Assembly: GCA_029532415.1 (NCBI GenBank)
Contig: JAQOTA010000008.1
Location: forward strand, 495,083 to 559,082
From: Marasmius tenuissimus
Taxonomy: Eukaryota > Basidiomycota > Agaricomycetes > Agaricales > Marasmiaceae
Length of the DNA: 64,000 bases
Reading direction: 5' to 3'
A program made the position numbers and the translations under genes. Under the pieces are notes generated by a model. It saw only the letters and a program-made list of their open reading frames with translations. It was not told where the DNA came from and searched no databases. Below, piece after piece: positions 9,705 through 21,809 of the stretch (position 1 is its first letter; every line of letters starts with the position of its first letter).

Positions 9705-12547
9705 TCAGTCTTCCTCTCGATCCTCCGAGTCCGTCGTATCGACATCCAAACTCCCCTCTCGGTTTGTACGCACTGCGCTTCCTACTCTATCATATAATAC
9801 TGCGAATAGCACAACGGCGATCAACCAAGTCGCCTCCAAAAACGTGAATAGGACTCGGGGCCATCCGAGTGAGCAGCAATCATTATTCTGAAACTGGGAG
9901 ATGCGACATGGTGGTTCTGGATAGGGTTCAAAGTCGGCCAGTGGAGTATGGCAATCAAAATAGTATCGAGACAGTACCTGTTCCGCGAGTGTTACATGCC
10001 TTGAGGATTTCCTGGTCGACTTCGTTTGATGATTCAGTTTCATGAGTTTGTGCTGTAACATGGAGACGTGGGTCGGATTCCAAAAAGCGGAAGGAATAAA
10101 ATCATACCTGCGCCAATCTCAACTGGAATGAGTTTGGTAGTTTGAGTTTTGACTCGTGTCTCGTTGTCGATAAGTCCAAGAGTGTCATCCTCGTAAGAAC
10201 TGTTTGCTGCTGTAACGGACTCCGATGGTGTAGGGGGCCTATCAGCACCCACAAAGTTATGGGGCACATCCATAATAGCAGTTTGAATTTCATGGGGATC
10301 ACCTGAGTTGTGAACGTGAAGGCGCGACCTCACATACACGGCGGGATTTTTGATGTCAATTCGTGCTTTGTAGTGTGATGTCAACATGGTTGTCAACTTG
10401 TTCTCCACTTGTTTTTTGGTGAGGTTTACCCTGGTCCCATTCAATTTCCGAGTGGAGAACGAGTTGACAACCATGTTGACATCACAGTACAAAGCGCGAG
10501 TTGACATCAAAAATCCCGCCGTGATATAGAGCTACACTGCTACCCACCATGTATCAACTCGGGATGGCCATAATCTTGTGCGTATTGCTTCCCGTCTAAA
10601 GAGTAATTCCTTTTCTGCAGATGGTCTCGAACAACTTTGTATTGAGACGAGCCCCACGACGAGCCGATCCATTTGAAAACTTCCAGGTGAGGGATGTTGA
10701 ATTTTGCCCAGTCTTTTTTACGAATGATGTTTCGTCCGTTCGGGTCAGAGCACCAAAGGAAAAGTCTGCTGGAAAGTGGATACCGGATACAATAAACATC
10801 ATTGACTTTCTCGAAAGGGATGGGAGGCACGAAAAGGTACGCTGGAGTGGAAGATGTCGCGGGGTTGTGGTAGAAGGTACCGTGAAGAGAAATTTCAACG
10901 TAGTCAATGAATACTGTGAGCAGGGGCGTTTCATCGGCGGGGATTTGGGAAGATGTTCAAGGAGTCCTCACCGAGGTCTCTGAACGGATTACTCAATCCG
11001 TCACTAAAGGGCAGTGACTGGCTGAGGTAGGCAAGCCAATGGCGAAGTGGCGGACCAGGAAGGCGCAGACAGAGCCGAAGGCTCACTCGGTTACGATCAG
11101 GGTTTTGGAAAGTGAGGTCAACACGCCAGGGAACTACGCAAGTCAGCACAAGGACGAGGGAGTCAGCTTAGGGACGTACCTGAAGTGGAGTAGCACGACT
11201 TGACGACCGCACTAGTGCTGCTTTTACACAGCCACTCGGGAGAGGGGACGGAGGGGAAGTGGGCCAGAATCTTAGAGGTTTTGCGATTGATAACCGTCCC
11301 GAAGGTTAAGAAACCATGTCGTGCAAAGTCAGAAAGACGTTCGATGTGTCTGGTGCGTCCCAGCGACGCAATTAGGTGCAAGAAGTCGCCAAACTGCCCC
11401 TCGATGCAGCTGATAATTTCGTTGGCGTTGAGGTGTGGACAAGTATCCCTACGGAGTGGGATTGGCTTATGACTATAGTACATGTGTGGGTCGAAAGAGG
11501 TGCTGTTAGCCGATGATGAGCTTGGTAGTGAGATCGAGACGGAAGGCAGGTCATATTGCCAAACGTGGTTTCTGGGGTTGAATGTCCAGAGATTCGATTG
11601 TTTCTGTACCTGGTGTCCTACTATAATGTATCAGGCAGTTGGATCGACGAGTAATCTACTCACCGGAATCGTCAGGTTTTTATCCCTCTTTAAATCATAT
11701 AGCGAGATATCCTCAAGCCTATCTCAGCCGACGTTGGATATCATAATGATAGACATACTGATGTGTAACGGAGGTAAAACCAGACGATAAAGTCCCGCTG
11801 AGCCACAATTTGTTTCGTAAACTCATCTGCATTCACTCGTTCTTCAACAACTGTTGTCAGACTCTACGCCCGATATCGCTGGGAAGAAGTCTTACCATCA
11901 GGGATGATCAACGTCAGCCGTTCTGACCAGCCTAATCCAACCAGGTGAGTGAGCAGCGCCGAACTGATGAGGATTCAAGATTCAGTGATGCCTCAGTGAC
12001 CAAGGTTTTTTATTACCGGTGAGAAGACATCTCTCGACACACGCGCTCCCGTATCTGCAATCTAGCCATCAAGGGTTTCATGAAGCTGGATTGTTTGCGT
12101 GCCTACTCACCGCTTCAAACTCTTCAGCTTCATCTTTCTCTACTGGCTCGACCGTTATGCTGGTGAACTCGCCCGAAAGCCCGAGCACGTCAACATACTG
12201 GACAGTCTTCTTCACTTTGATCACTTTGGACAGGCATTGTGACGTGCCGGAAGTTGTTTCTCGGCGTCGGTTCTCGATAGTGGCATACAGAACGGTCGAA
12301 GACACGTTCCTCCGTGGGATGATATCCCCCATAGGAAACCTTCGATATGTATTTCCGGACTAGACTCGATGCTCAGACGAATTGTCTTCGACCGAGCGAG
12401 TGTATGTGTGCGCACCAGAGTTACCCATTGTGACTCTCTCCCTGAGTCGCTGTATACATTCGTGACATGGTCCCTGCCGACGACTGGGAAGGTCGCGCCG
12501 TCACCGATTCGAAAATTGCTCGCGTTCTGGAAAATGTTGTTGGGCAT
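9705..12547 (-). CDS. Mushroom-specific TM-anchored protein, copy 2 (intact), unknown function
   Basis: Twelve exons splice to 677 residues: 12425-12547, 12111-12359, 12017-12054, 11896-11963, 11759-11826, 11664-11711, 11180-11609, 10972-11133, 10548-10913, 10108-10302, 9978-10052, 9705-9916. The N-terminus has the short motif NASNFRIGDGATF followed by a V-G-D/R turn. Agaricomycete proteins of several architectures begin this way. Family landmarks follow: YRRFPMGDI (about 46-54), HLVGLGWSE, CIEGQFGDFLHLIAS, ARHGFLTFG, FPSVPSPEW and YLFVPPIP. A single hydrophobic segment at about 629-648 and an acidic tail suggest a C-terminal membrane anchor. The family is abundant in mushroom genomes, to my knowledge without an assigned role. 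Intron 9 hosts a MITE. Confidence 0.85.
10337..10523. mobile_element. MITE with 75-bp terminal inverted repeats inside intron 9
   Basis: The element begins CACGGCGGGATTTTTGATGT and ends with the exact inverse. The inverted arms extend about 75 bp with roughly five mismatches. It is flanked by ATA on both sides (10334-10336 and 10524-10526), a likely 3-bp target duplication of the PIF/Harbinger kind. The same intron in copy 1 (5609-5664) lacks it, so it inserted after the duplication or was absent from that lineage. Splice sites of the host intron are untouched. Confidence 0.85.
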
Positions 12548-13130
12548 TTTGGTTTTGGTAGGGAGAACGAGGAGACTGCTCTAAAAGAAGAAAAAGGCGT
12601 GAGAGATTCTTGACGAATAGATTTTCGTGAGGGAAGGGTGGGGGAAGGAAGATGCAGAATACCACCTACCGATACTTATATTCGTGACTCGCCACCCTAG
12701 TCATGCTGTGCCCAGCCTTGCTGTGTCTTCGTATCAGTATCATCGGACAAATCTATGACTGATGGAGGCAAGGCCTCAGGCGGTTGATTGACATGCCGCC
12801 TGGGAAGCGATAAATATGTCGATACGCATGGCGAGGACCACCTTGAGATTGGGAAACCATGCCTCAACTGTACCTACTGCCATACATATCGCCTGAGAGG
12901 CGATATGTCAACCTGCCGCCCGAGGTCTTGCCTTCGGTGTTATGATGCCGTGAAAATACCGTGTTGTCCTTGCTGTTATGATGATCTTTGCGCATGACCA
13001 CGGTCAGATCGTGAAACAGAGCAGGTACAGCGGGTTGTACTTAGGGAGGGGGGCAAGATTCTGACTCACTCGAAGTGGGTTTATGAGACGACAGTATCTC
13101 CAGAGATTTGAGTGGACAGCATGTACTAAA

Positions 13131-16100
13131 ATTTTGGTCCTTGTGTGTTGCTCCAATCAGTTATTTCCCATATCAGCTTGGAAGGTCCGTGAGGTATTGT
13201 ATCCGAGTCTGTTGGTGTGATTCAGAGAATTTCGCCACAGTATATGACCCCTTGAAGGTGTAGATGATCCGGACGGCCCAGAATTAACACAGATCCGGGA
13301 GTTAACCCGGTCAAACAAGGTAACTAGCAGTCCGAATCGAAAAAGAAAAGACAGGAAGAAGTTGGGAACGCACTCGTACATCTCGAATGTCTACTCAAAT
13401 TTTACCCGAATGAGCCTGCGAGCCATCAGGGCCATGCTCATAGATCACGGCTGGCTACCCACTGTTTTAGACCTACCAACCTAGAACTTGTCGTCGTCGA
13501 GAGCTGAGAGAAAAGTTTCCTGTTGATTCCACTGATACCCAGGGCTCCCGTCTGGTCAGTCCCTGTATAGGGCCTTGTAATTGTACAGTATACTACCAAA
13601 AGTCCTTAGTGCCCTTGTCGCTCGTGTTTGATAGCGTATACGTATCCTGGCTCCAAAGCTTCCGCATTTACCTTGCATTTGTCATTGTTGAATCGCGTCC
13701 TATTGCGCAAGCTGCAACCTGGTTGCGACGGGAGTGGGTACCTCAGTCTGTGAGAGCTGAAGAAAAGAGGAGTAAGTAAAAAATCGAAGATCTATGTCAA
13801 TTTAGGCTGGCTTTGGAAACAAGATCTGGAGCTTCGTTTGAGGCACGGGAGTTGGTTGGGAGTTGATGGTATAAGGTCAATCAGGGTCAGTTTGAATTGT
13901 ATCCGTTTTTAGAGACGCGTGATGTAATTTGTCACGTTAGGTCATGTTGTCACAGATCGTCACATTATCTCTTTCCTTCGTTCCTCCATGTTGATTTTCT
14001 GACATTTCTGAGCCGCAACGACTAAGTCCAGCATGAACCCGAAAATCATCCATCATAGAGGATATAATTATCTAACAGACAAATCGATTTTGAAGCAAAT
14101 CTGCACTATCTTTGGGGGGAAAGATGTCGATACAACGCGTCAAATACGAGATTTCGTGAGTCTTCCTCTCTATTTTCTGTCGTTACGCTCATTTGGGGAA
14201 TGGTCAACCTTTCAGAAACTTTGTCTTCGTTCGGTTCTAGGTTTTTTACTTTTCAGGCCCTTCTGGGTGAACATGCATGGTTTCGGCAGAAGCTACATTT
14301 GGTGCGCTTTCTCTCTTCTTATAGGATCATTCATTGCTGACCGCTGGCTTGCGCAGTCTCAAAAGCTCGAATCATGTCAAGAAGACTCTGGGAGCAGTAC
14401 ATGGGGATGTTTCTCCCGCCACCCTTGATATCGCCTCTCCTGACTGCGCCATGGTCGTTCGCCGAATTTCGGGGATCGAGGACCTGTGATGAGTAAAGAG
14501 GTCTACTGGGTATGTTAGTATTGCTCAGGTTGCAGCTGCCGTTGCTAATTCCCAGGATTCCAGAGCTATAGCTACTCCAACCCTGGTTTGCGAAGCCCCT
14601 TGGGCACTGTGGGCACTCTAAAATAAATATAGTCGTGCACTGAGTCTTATCAATCACTCGACGCTCTCAAGCGCGATACTCCGGGCTCAGAAAGATCTAT
14701 CTCTTTCAGGGGGTCTCGAGGTCCGTTCCTTTCATCTTGCCTGCCACCGTTATCAAGCTCATTCTGCAGTCATTGCCTGTCAATGCAAGGTCCAAATCTT
14801 TATCGGGTCTCACTTGCTTGAACTGAATCTGGCGTTCTAAGGGAGCGATATCGACACCGACATCCGCATGCTTCTTCCTCCATTATCGCCACTCCCTCTA
14901 CCAGGAAGCACAGCCACATCACATTACAACGTTGGAGACGAAAAAGTCACCCAATTCGTGGAAGGCTCGGGCGCTCTTTCCCTCACGAGCTGTATGAGGA
15001 CTTGAGCTACCGTACGCGCCGGTAGCCTCTGTGCTCAAGATCGACATTTGAGGTCAGGGTGGATGGATGGGTTAAGCGCTCGCGATGTCAAGGCGTGGCG
15101 TCACGGAAAGGTTGGATGACGATGATGGGTGAGCATTATGATCCTGCATTTTTGGGGAACTTTCCTGACATCTATTTGTTAGGTTCTGGGAATGATCCCC
15201 GTGAACGGTGACTGGTGAAAAGGCTCGCGTACGTGCTATGAGGAGCTTCAGTGGTGGCCGAACAGACTGATTGAAGCTCGGAGCCACACGTCATCTGGCA
15301 AGCTCGGACTTGTAGGTTATGCGGCGGCATACACTACCTGCGACTGATAGTAGGGAGCTGAAGGATAGACAAAGGAGTTATAGCGAGGGTGGAGATCAAG
15401 GTACGTTTTCTTTCCATTCCGTTTGCCAATTGCGTGCTCATGATTGTAATACCTCCACAGTTGTCCCGTTTGCTTCCTGGACGTTAGTTGGCCACGGGAC
15501 AGGCTTGAATCTGGATTAGGGCGGATGGTGGTATGGAATGGACTTTCTGGCAAAGCGTTGGTGTGCGTCGAGGGGTGAGCAATCCACTCAGTCCTGTTCG
15601 CTTGCTTTACCTTCATTAACATCCTCGCTGGTCAGGTTTTGTGCGAGAACAATTCTCCGCTATCCCATAACCTATTGTCGCGCCCTTTCTCGATCTCGCC
15701 CTGAGTCTCCGCCGCTTCTACATGGCTTTAAGCTTCCTGTACCTCAGATGCACAGCCACATAGCCTTCCGATCGTCAGACGGGAAAAGGTCACCCATCTT
15801 GTAGGGATCACGGGCGCTCTCCTTCCCACAGGCTGCATGGAGTACTGTGCTACGTTCCGTACTGGTAGACAGTGTGCTGGGGGTCGATGTTGGAACTCGG
15901 GGTGGAGGTATGGGTTAAGCGCTCGTATTGGGGGACGGCAAGCGTCGATGATCTACTTGTGTGGCAGATGTCCGCTAACGTTCGATTTGGCTATACTTCA
16001 AATTGAACTGGGATCAGGAGCAGCTGCGGGGGTGAAAGTGACTCCGACCTTCGTATACCCACACTTCCTTCTCCACCGTTTACACCGCACTAGATCTTCT

Positions 16101-17594
16101 TGAAACTCCCTGAACAGAGCGCATCCCCTCCTTCTCTCAGGACAACTCCATTGTGGCGTCGTACCCTGACCGAAGGTCAACTCGTTGGCCTACCGGACGT
16201 TGCGTATACTGTCTCAACCATGAATTATGTCAAGGTCTGTTCTATTTGGTTGGTGGAGGCATCTAAACGGTTAGCTTCATATGGTTCTCTCGTTTACTTT
16301 ACTTCTACTAACGATCACTGCCAGCGATTAATTACGATGCTTAAATGCCCTCGCCATTCACAGTACCAGTGTACATCCTCACTTTCTCCGTCATTTGCCT
16401 CGCTCTCGTTCTGCCGTGGGCCAAAATAGGCTCTGAAGATTCCGGCGGGATGTCGGGATTCTCTAAACCTCTCTCGAATGTGCCTTTCTGGGGCGACTTC
16501 AATACCCTCTCCGACATGAGATGTTGTCGAGACCTCCGTTCGGAGAGGTACGTTTCCTCTTCATCTTGCTCGTTACGCCGCGCTGACGATTACGTTGGTT
16601 TCCTTTAGAAGTCCGCAACATCCTTTGTTGGACGCTTATCGAGTGCTTTTTCGATATGACGAGTACTGTCTAGCACGAGCTATATGCATATCTGGTTCAT
16701 GGTCGGAACATTGGGTAGACGGAGATGCAGGAGGGAAGTTCTTGTTCACCTCACAATCGTCGGAGGGACACCGATCGTAAGCACCTACATGATCTACTCA
16801 GTCCACCTGACGTTTGCTAATGTTCTACGCTGGTTAGGTTTCGACCACGTAGAATCGCTACCGCCTGCGTAAGACTGCAGTATAGATAAATGTCGAGACA
16901 ATGCCCATCGTGTCCTTCCTTCGCATTCGTTGTCGATCTACCTTTCGTCGTTCACTACGCAGATACGATCCAGTTTTCACTCTTGGCGATATAATTTAGA
17001 CCTGCACCTATTTCGTCACCGTATTCCCTGTTCTCGTTCCCCGCAGTGCTGAGCGAGGTACCGAGGCGCTGGTTTCAAATTTCTACGGTGGTTACCGCTC
17101 AACAGCATCTGCCAAGACTTCTGTTGCCGTTGACGACAGTTTTTGGAGGTGATTCAGATGGATTCTAGAATCTAAATTTATAACAAGCGGCACTCGTGGC
17201 CAGGGATCGAGTGATCCACATGCTCTCCTGGTTCACTGTTGTCATTCGAAGGAAATGAGCCCCCGAAGCCTCGTCTTGTCTGTGAATCGTCTCTCCTCCA
17301 TACCGTTGGATTAGCTTCCTGATCTAAACGAATAAGAATCGCGCCAAGGAGACTCTCGGCTGTCTCGGATAGATCATGATTCATTTCTCGCTGAATGTTT
17401 CTTGTCGCTACTCAATTACGGCCATCAATGGCGTCTCACGGTCACTGCCAATAAAATTGGTGGTGACGGTGACGGTTGAATGTCGCTGATGCGTTTTACA
17501 CACCGGTCTGGGCAACTCATATAAACGAGTGGACGCTGATGGCCGCAACAAATTTCCTTTTTCCCTTCCCTTCATCATCCCTCTTCGGTTGGCC
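13131..17594. other. Gene-poor stretch with a decayed direct repeat
   Basis: No gene could be built here. Two segments, about 14850-15100 and 15700-15950, are imperfect direct copies sharing GCACAGCCACAT, AAAAGGTCACCCA-like, CGGGCGCTCT and GGGTTAAGCGCTCG blocks. Both are broken by stops and look like remains of a duplicated coding or repeat unit. A short open stretch at 16345-16608 has one hydrophobic segment but no recognisable partner exons. The promoter of the GH16 gene must lie in the last few hundred bases. Confidence 0.5.
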
Positions 17595-20262
17595 ATGTCC
17601 ACCAACAACTCAAGTTCTCTTCCCTACGACCCATTCTCCCGAGCGGAGCCTGGAAGTCCTTTTGACGATCCTCCAACTAACACGGCTTCGGGTGGCCTCA
17701 ATCACCCTGCCCCTCCTTATACTAGCAACTCGATACAGGATCCCTTCGCTGAAGGCCCCTCATCCTCGCAACAACATGGCGCTCCTCCTATCGTTCTCTA
17801 TCGCCTTGGCAGCCAATCCGGTCGCAGCGAACACTCAGGCATCTCTGACAGCCATTCCAATTTCATGTACGAAGACCACAAGTATCCCCCTTTCCGACCA
17901 CAAGATTCACAGCCCTCCATTACAACGTCTTCAACTTCGACATTACCCCACGCCGCTCTTTTCCGAAATGCCTCCTCGAACACAAGACAACAACCTGGCC
18001 ATATCTCTCGAAAATCCTCCTCGAATCGAGGTCTCGTTCCGTACGACTTTGATCCAACTACCTCGACCAGACAGGAAGAAGACGACGATGCGTTACACGA
18101 CCCGAAATACCCCAAGAAACGGACTGGTGGGTTCGCCCATGCGGTTCGTGGGTTCAACTTCAGATCGGTGAAGAACATTGGGATGTTGGCTGTTGTGGTG
18201 TTGGTGTTGTTGGGGCTGTTCTTGATATATCCTATTGTGAAGCACTTCCAGGATCAGGCGGCAAAGGCGCTTTCGACTAAGGATAGGTGCGTTATAGCGA
18301 ATTGGCCTCTCATGGCTATTCGGGCTAACTGTTGGGCTCCTCCTGTGCAGTTCCGATGTGACCGGTTCAGCGGCTTCGTTTAGCCGTGGTCTTGTTGATG
18401 ATGATACTCCCGAATCTGCCAAGAAACGTACTGGATTTGATGGGCAGAAGTACGAGCTGGTCTTTTCTGATGAGTTCAATGAGGCTGGTCGGACGTTTTG
18501 GCCTGGTGACGATCCGTACTTCGAAGCCATGGATTTCTGGTACGGTGTCACACAAGACCTGGAGTGGTACGACCCGAGACAGATTACGACGAGGGACGGA
18601 GCATTGGTTATCACTATGGATGCGGATATGAATACGACTACGAGGGCGGGTATCACGCCGGGGTCGACTGCTCCATTTGAGGCGAAGGATAACCATAATC
18701 TATCGTATCGGAGTGGGATGTTGCAGAGTTGGAATAAGCTGTGCTTTTCTTGTGCGTTTCCACCCCTCTTTTTCCATACGTGCTTCTGAAGGTAATCTTG
18801 CACTTTAGCTGGATATATCGAGATAGCTGTCATGCTTCCTGCTACTCCGCGAGCCGATCAGTACTGGCCTGGTGCTTGGACAATGGGAAACCTTGGACGG
18901 CCTGGTTATGGTGCAACATCAGACATGACGTGGCCCTACTCGTATGTCCTTTTCTTCTCAACATTCACGCATACGTGTACTTACTTTCCAGCTAATTTTC
19001 AGATACGACGACTGCGACCTTGGAACCTTCCCCAACCAAACGGAAAAGGGTAACACTGGCCCTCCAGCTGCTCTTTCGAACGGTCGTGGAGGTTATGCAG
19101 AGTACGATGGTAGATTGAGTGTGTTGCCCGGACAGCGGCTGAGGTGAGCAGAACTCAACCCTCTCCTCTCGATATGAACATGTGGTGACTGTTTCCCTCC
19201 CTTTTAACAGTGCTTGCACCTGCCCCAACTCTGACCACCCAGGACCATTTGGCAAATTCGACGGCAGCGATGTTGAGAGGTACAGAGGACGAGGAGCACC
19301 GGAAATCGATATCATCGAGATCCAGCACGACGATAACGGCCCTGGTATCGTTGCAAGTCAGAGTGGCCAGTTCGCCCCGTTCACGCACTCTTGGAACTTT
19401 GACGAGGTAAGATTTTGCTCCACGACTCCTGCAGTATACGTGCTGACCGCGCTTCCTGGACCTAGGCCGGCGTTAAGATCTTCAACTCGTCGACGACGAC
19501 CGTCAATGCGGGTTTCCCTGGCAGTCCTCTCCAGCAAGCCGTATCTGCTCTAACTGATGTTCCGAACGATGGTTTTGAGGGCGTTCAGAATGGTAGATAC
19601 GTGACCTATGGTACGTAACGTTTCGAGGTTTTGAGGTGTTTCTATTCAAGTCGGATTCTGATATGGCATTTCGTTTAGGCTTCGAATACTGGGCTGATCA
19701 CAACAACCGGGACGACGGCTTCATAACCTGGCAGGTCGACGGAGTCCCATCCCTGAACGTTACTCCCCGAGCCGTCGGACCTGATAAGGGACCGGAAGGC
19801 AGTCAAGTTGGTCAAAGATTGATTCCCGAAGAACCCATGTCGATTGTATTCAATATGGGTATCAGTCGTAAGTACCGTTGCCGGCTTCTGGGCATTGCTT
19901 TTTGCTAATGAGCTATCCAGGTAACTGGGGAGATATCTTCTTCGAGACACTGACCTTCCCGGCGGAGATGAAGTTTGATTATGTTCGGATCTATCAGCGG
20001 GAGGGAAAGAAGAACATTGGATGCGATCCGAAAGATTTTCCTACTATGGATTACATCAAGAAGCATATTGATCAGTATTCTAGTAAGTTTCGTGGTCATT
20101 CGTTGGGCTTGAGGCGTCACTAATATCTGCCTCTCGTAGACTGGGAGACAACCAAGTGGCAGAAGGAAATACCCAAGAACCGTCTGGTGAGTTCACATCT
20201 TACTTTTCGCCGTCCGCTGGTTCAACAGCTGATGAGTGGACTTTCAGTACGACGGTTGCTAG
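17595..20262 (+). CDS. KRE6/SKN1-type GH16 beta-glucan synthesis protein
   Basis: Type II membrane protein of the KRE6/SKN1 family, required in fungi for beta-1,6-glucan assembly in the secretory pathway. Ten exons (17595-18286, 18351-18751, 18809-18941, 19003-19143, 19211-19406, 19466-19610, 19679-19867, 19921-20082, 20140-20186, 20248-20262) give 706 residues. A Ser/Pro-rich cytoplasmic tail (1-194) is followed by one TM helix (about 195-215) and a luminal GH16 domain. The catalytic signature EIDIIE is present, with Glu487, Asp489 and Glu492. The protein ends in a tiny last exon coding YDGC. An in-frame ATG at 17529 would add 22 residues; I prefer 17595 because the reading before it looks like leader sequence. 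All introns are GT-AG. No defects are seen. Confidence 0.95.
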
Positions 20263-20957
20263 TACCCACTCTCCACTGTCTTCTTTGTTATCACTCGGCT
20301 TGTCCCGCACCTTACAATTTTCTCGAGGAACCCATTCATTTCGCTTCGCATTCGCTTCTGGTTGATCCAAGTACATACTACCATATCTATCTTTCATACT
20401 CACCGTTCGTTGCAGACTGATTTTGGACTTTCGGCGTTTTTGGCATTTGGTATTGATTATCAACCAAGTAATCTGTAATCTGTATACGCAGATCAATAGA
20501 GAGGATCAAAAGTAGTGTAAAACGGGCCCTCTGAAGCGAATGAAATGAAAACACCAGTGTTCGTTTTGGAGTAAAAGAATGCTGTGCGGACCGGCATCTA
20601 GTGGGCTTCAAGTGATGTGGATCCACATTCGCAAAGTGGGACTCTCCTGGGTCCCATCTAGCTCTGATATTTGTGGCAACTTTTCGTTAGAGGGACCATA
20701 CCATCGGGAAGATAGGAAGATGGACCTGAAGCAAACCTGAAGCTACACCAAGTCGGACAGCTTGGGAAAGGTGTAGGACCTCAACGCGCGTCGTCGCGGG
20801 ACCGCGATGAGAATAGATTAGATGGGAGCCTTCGTCATCTGTTCGGCTTCCAGGCATCTCATCCTCGCGTCAGATTTGGCGCGCCGAAGGGCAGCGTCAT
20901 CCTTCCGGTGCAGAGTCAATTCAGCAAAAGCGCTTTGGTCACCGTTCTCGCTTTCCA
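20263..20957. other. Intergenic, no feature seen
   Basis: 3' flank of the GH16 gene and upstream flank of the next open region. No repeats or coding sequence can be supported. Confidence 0.4.
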
Positions 20958-21809
20958 ATGTCACTACAAGCAGCCGTGACACGTATATCCCGACCTGTAG
21001 CCCTCGCCCACTCTACTGTCCTTGAAACACCTCGAACGACTCGGATACGAATACTTCCGACGTTAATTCGTCACACCAGCATTGTACCACACACCCCGCT
21101 CCTTTCTCGTCAATTCCGAACGACCAATGCCGCAAAAACATCAGTAATATCAGCCAGCTCATCGAGCAGGGGGCAGTTCGAACGGGGCTATACAACTCGG
21201 CTATAAGCTCCTCTTTAGAGAAGACGGAGACCCTCGAGAATGGGAGGGTTTCCTCGGATGTATGTTTTTTCTCCTGTAATATATGTTTCCTCACGACGTC
21301 CCTCTTTCTAAGGTCTATGGCTTCTCCCAGCGTTCGCATTGCAGGTGCAAAGACAGGATAGAACCTCCTTCATCGGCAGAATGAAGCAGCTGGACCAGGA
21401 ACATTTCCGACGCGGAGCAGTAGACTCAAACTCGGACATCGAGACCCACATCCAAATTCGGACGCACTTCTATAGCATTGTATCACTTATCTGGGAGTCT
21501 GGAGAAACAAACACGGACAACCCACAGGCACAAATTGCCAGCCAAATCACCGTGATGACTACCCAAGCAACCGAGGAGCAACGGCAGAAGTGGTACCAAA
21601 CGATGAGGGAAACCGTGCTGGATGTACACCAAACGTTAGACAGGATACTGCTACCAAAAGATGATGATAATCAGGTTCTGTCGTTTTTGCAACATCACAA
21701 GCAGGGCTGTAATTCGATTGCTGATTTGTGGAGCTTGTGCGTAAAATGGATCAGGGAGGTGAATGAAATCGTCCGAGATGCAGAAAATCAAGATTACATA
21801 GTGAGCTAG
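20958..21809 (+). CDS. Hypothetical protein, structure uncertain
   Basis: The best-supported part is 21345-21809, open for about 154 codons after an acceptor at 21344. It encodes a helical, charged product rich in Gln/Asp/Glu with many Trp and His residues, unlike random sequence. An upstream exon could end at 21259 (GT donor at 21260), giving a phase-compatible join. In that frame an open stretch runs back to a stop near 21030 and lacks an ATG. A different frame from 20958 starts with an Arg/Ser-rich, mitochondrial-presequence-like segment and stops at 21206. The two may be remains of separate genes. I recognise no domain. Confidence 0.35.

Larger units (their letters stand above)
4662..13130. 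repeat. Tandem segmental duplication (two units of about 3.5 kb)
   Basis: Unit 1 runs from about 4662 to 9647 and unit 2 from about 9648 to 13130. Both begin with nearly the same sequence (GAGAAACTCT.ATACCGGAGA at 4662 and 9648) and carry the same minus-strand gene with matching exons and introns. Homology continues through the upstream flank to the block CTCGAAGTGGGTT near 9545 and 13070. Unit 1 is longer only because of the 1.5-kb retroelement at 6301-7814. The intergenic stretches 4554-5007, 9183-9704 and 12548-13130 belong to the duplication and contain no other gene I can support. Confidence 0.85.
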
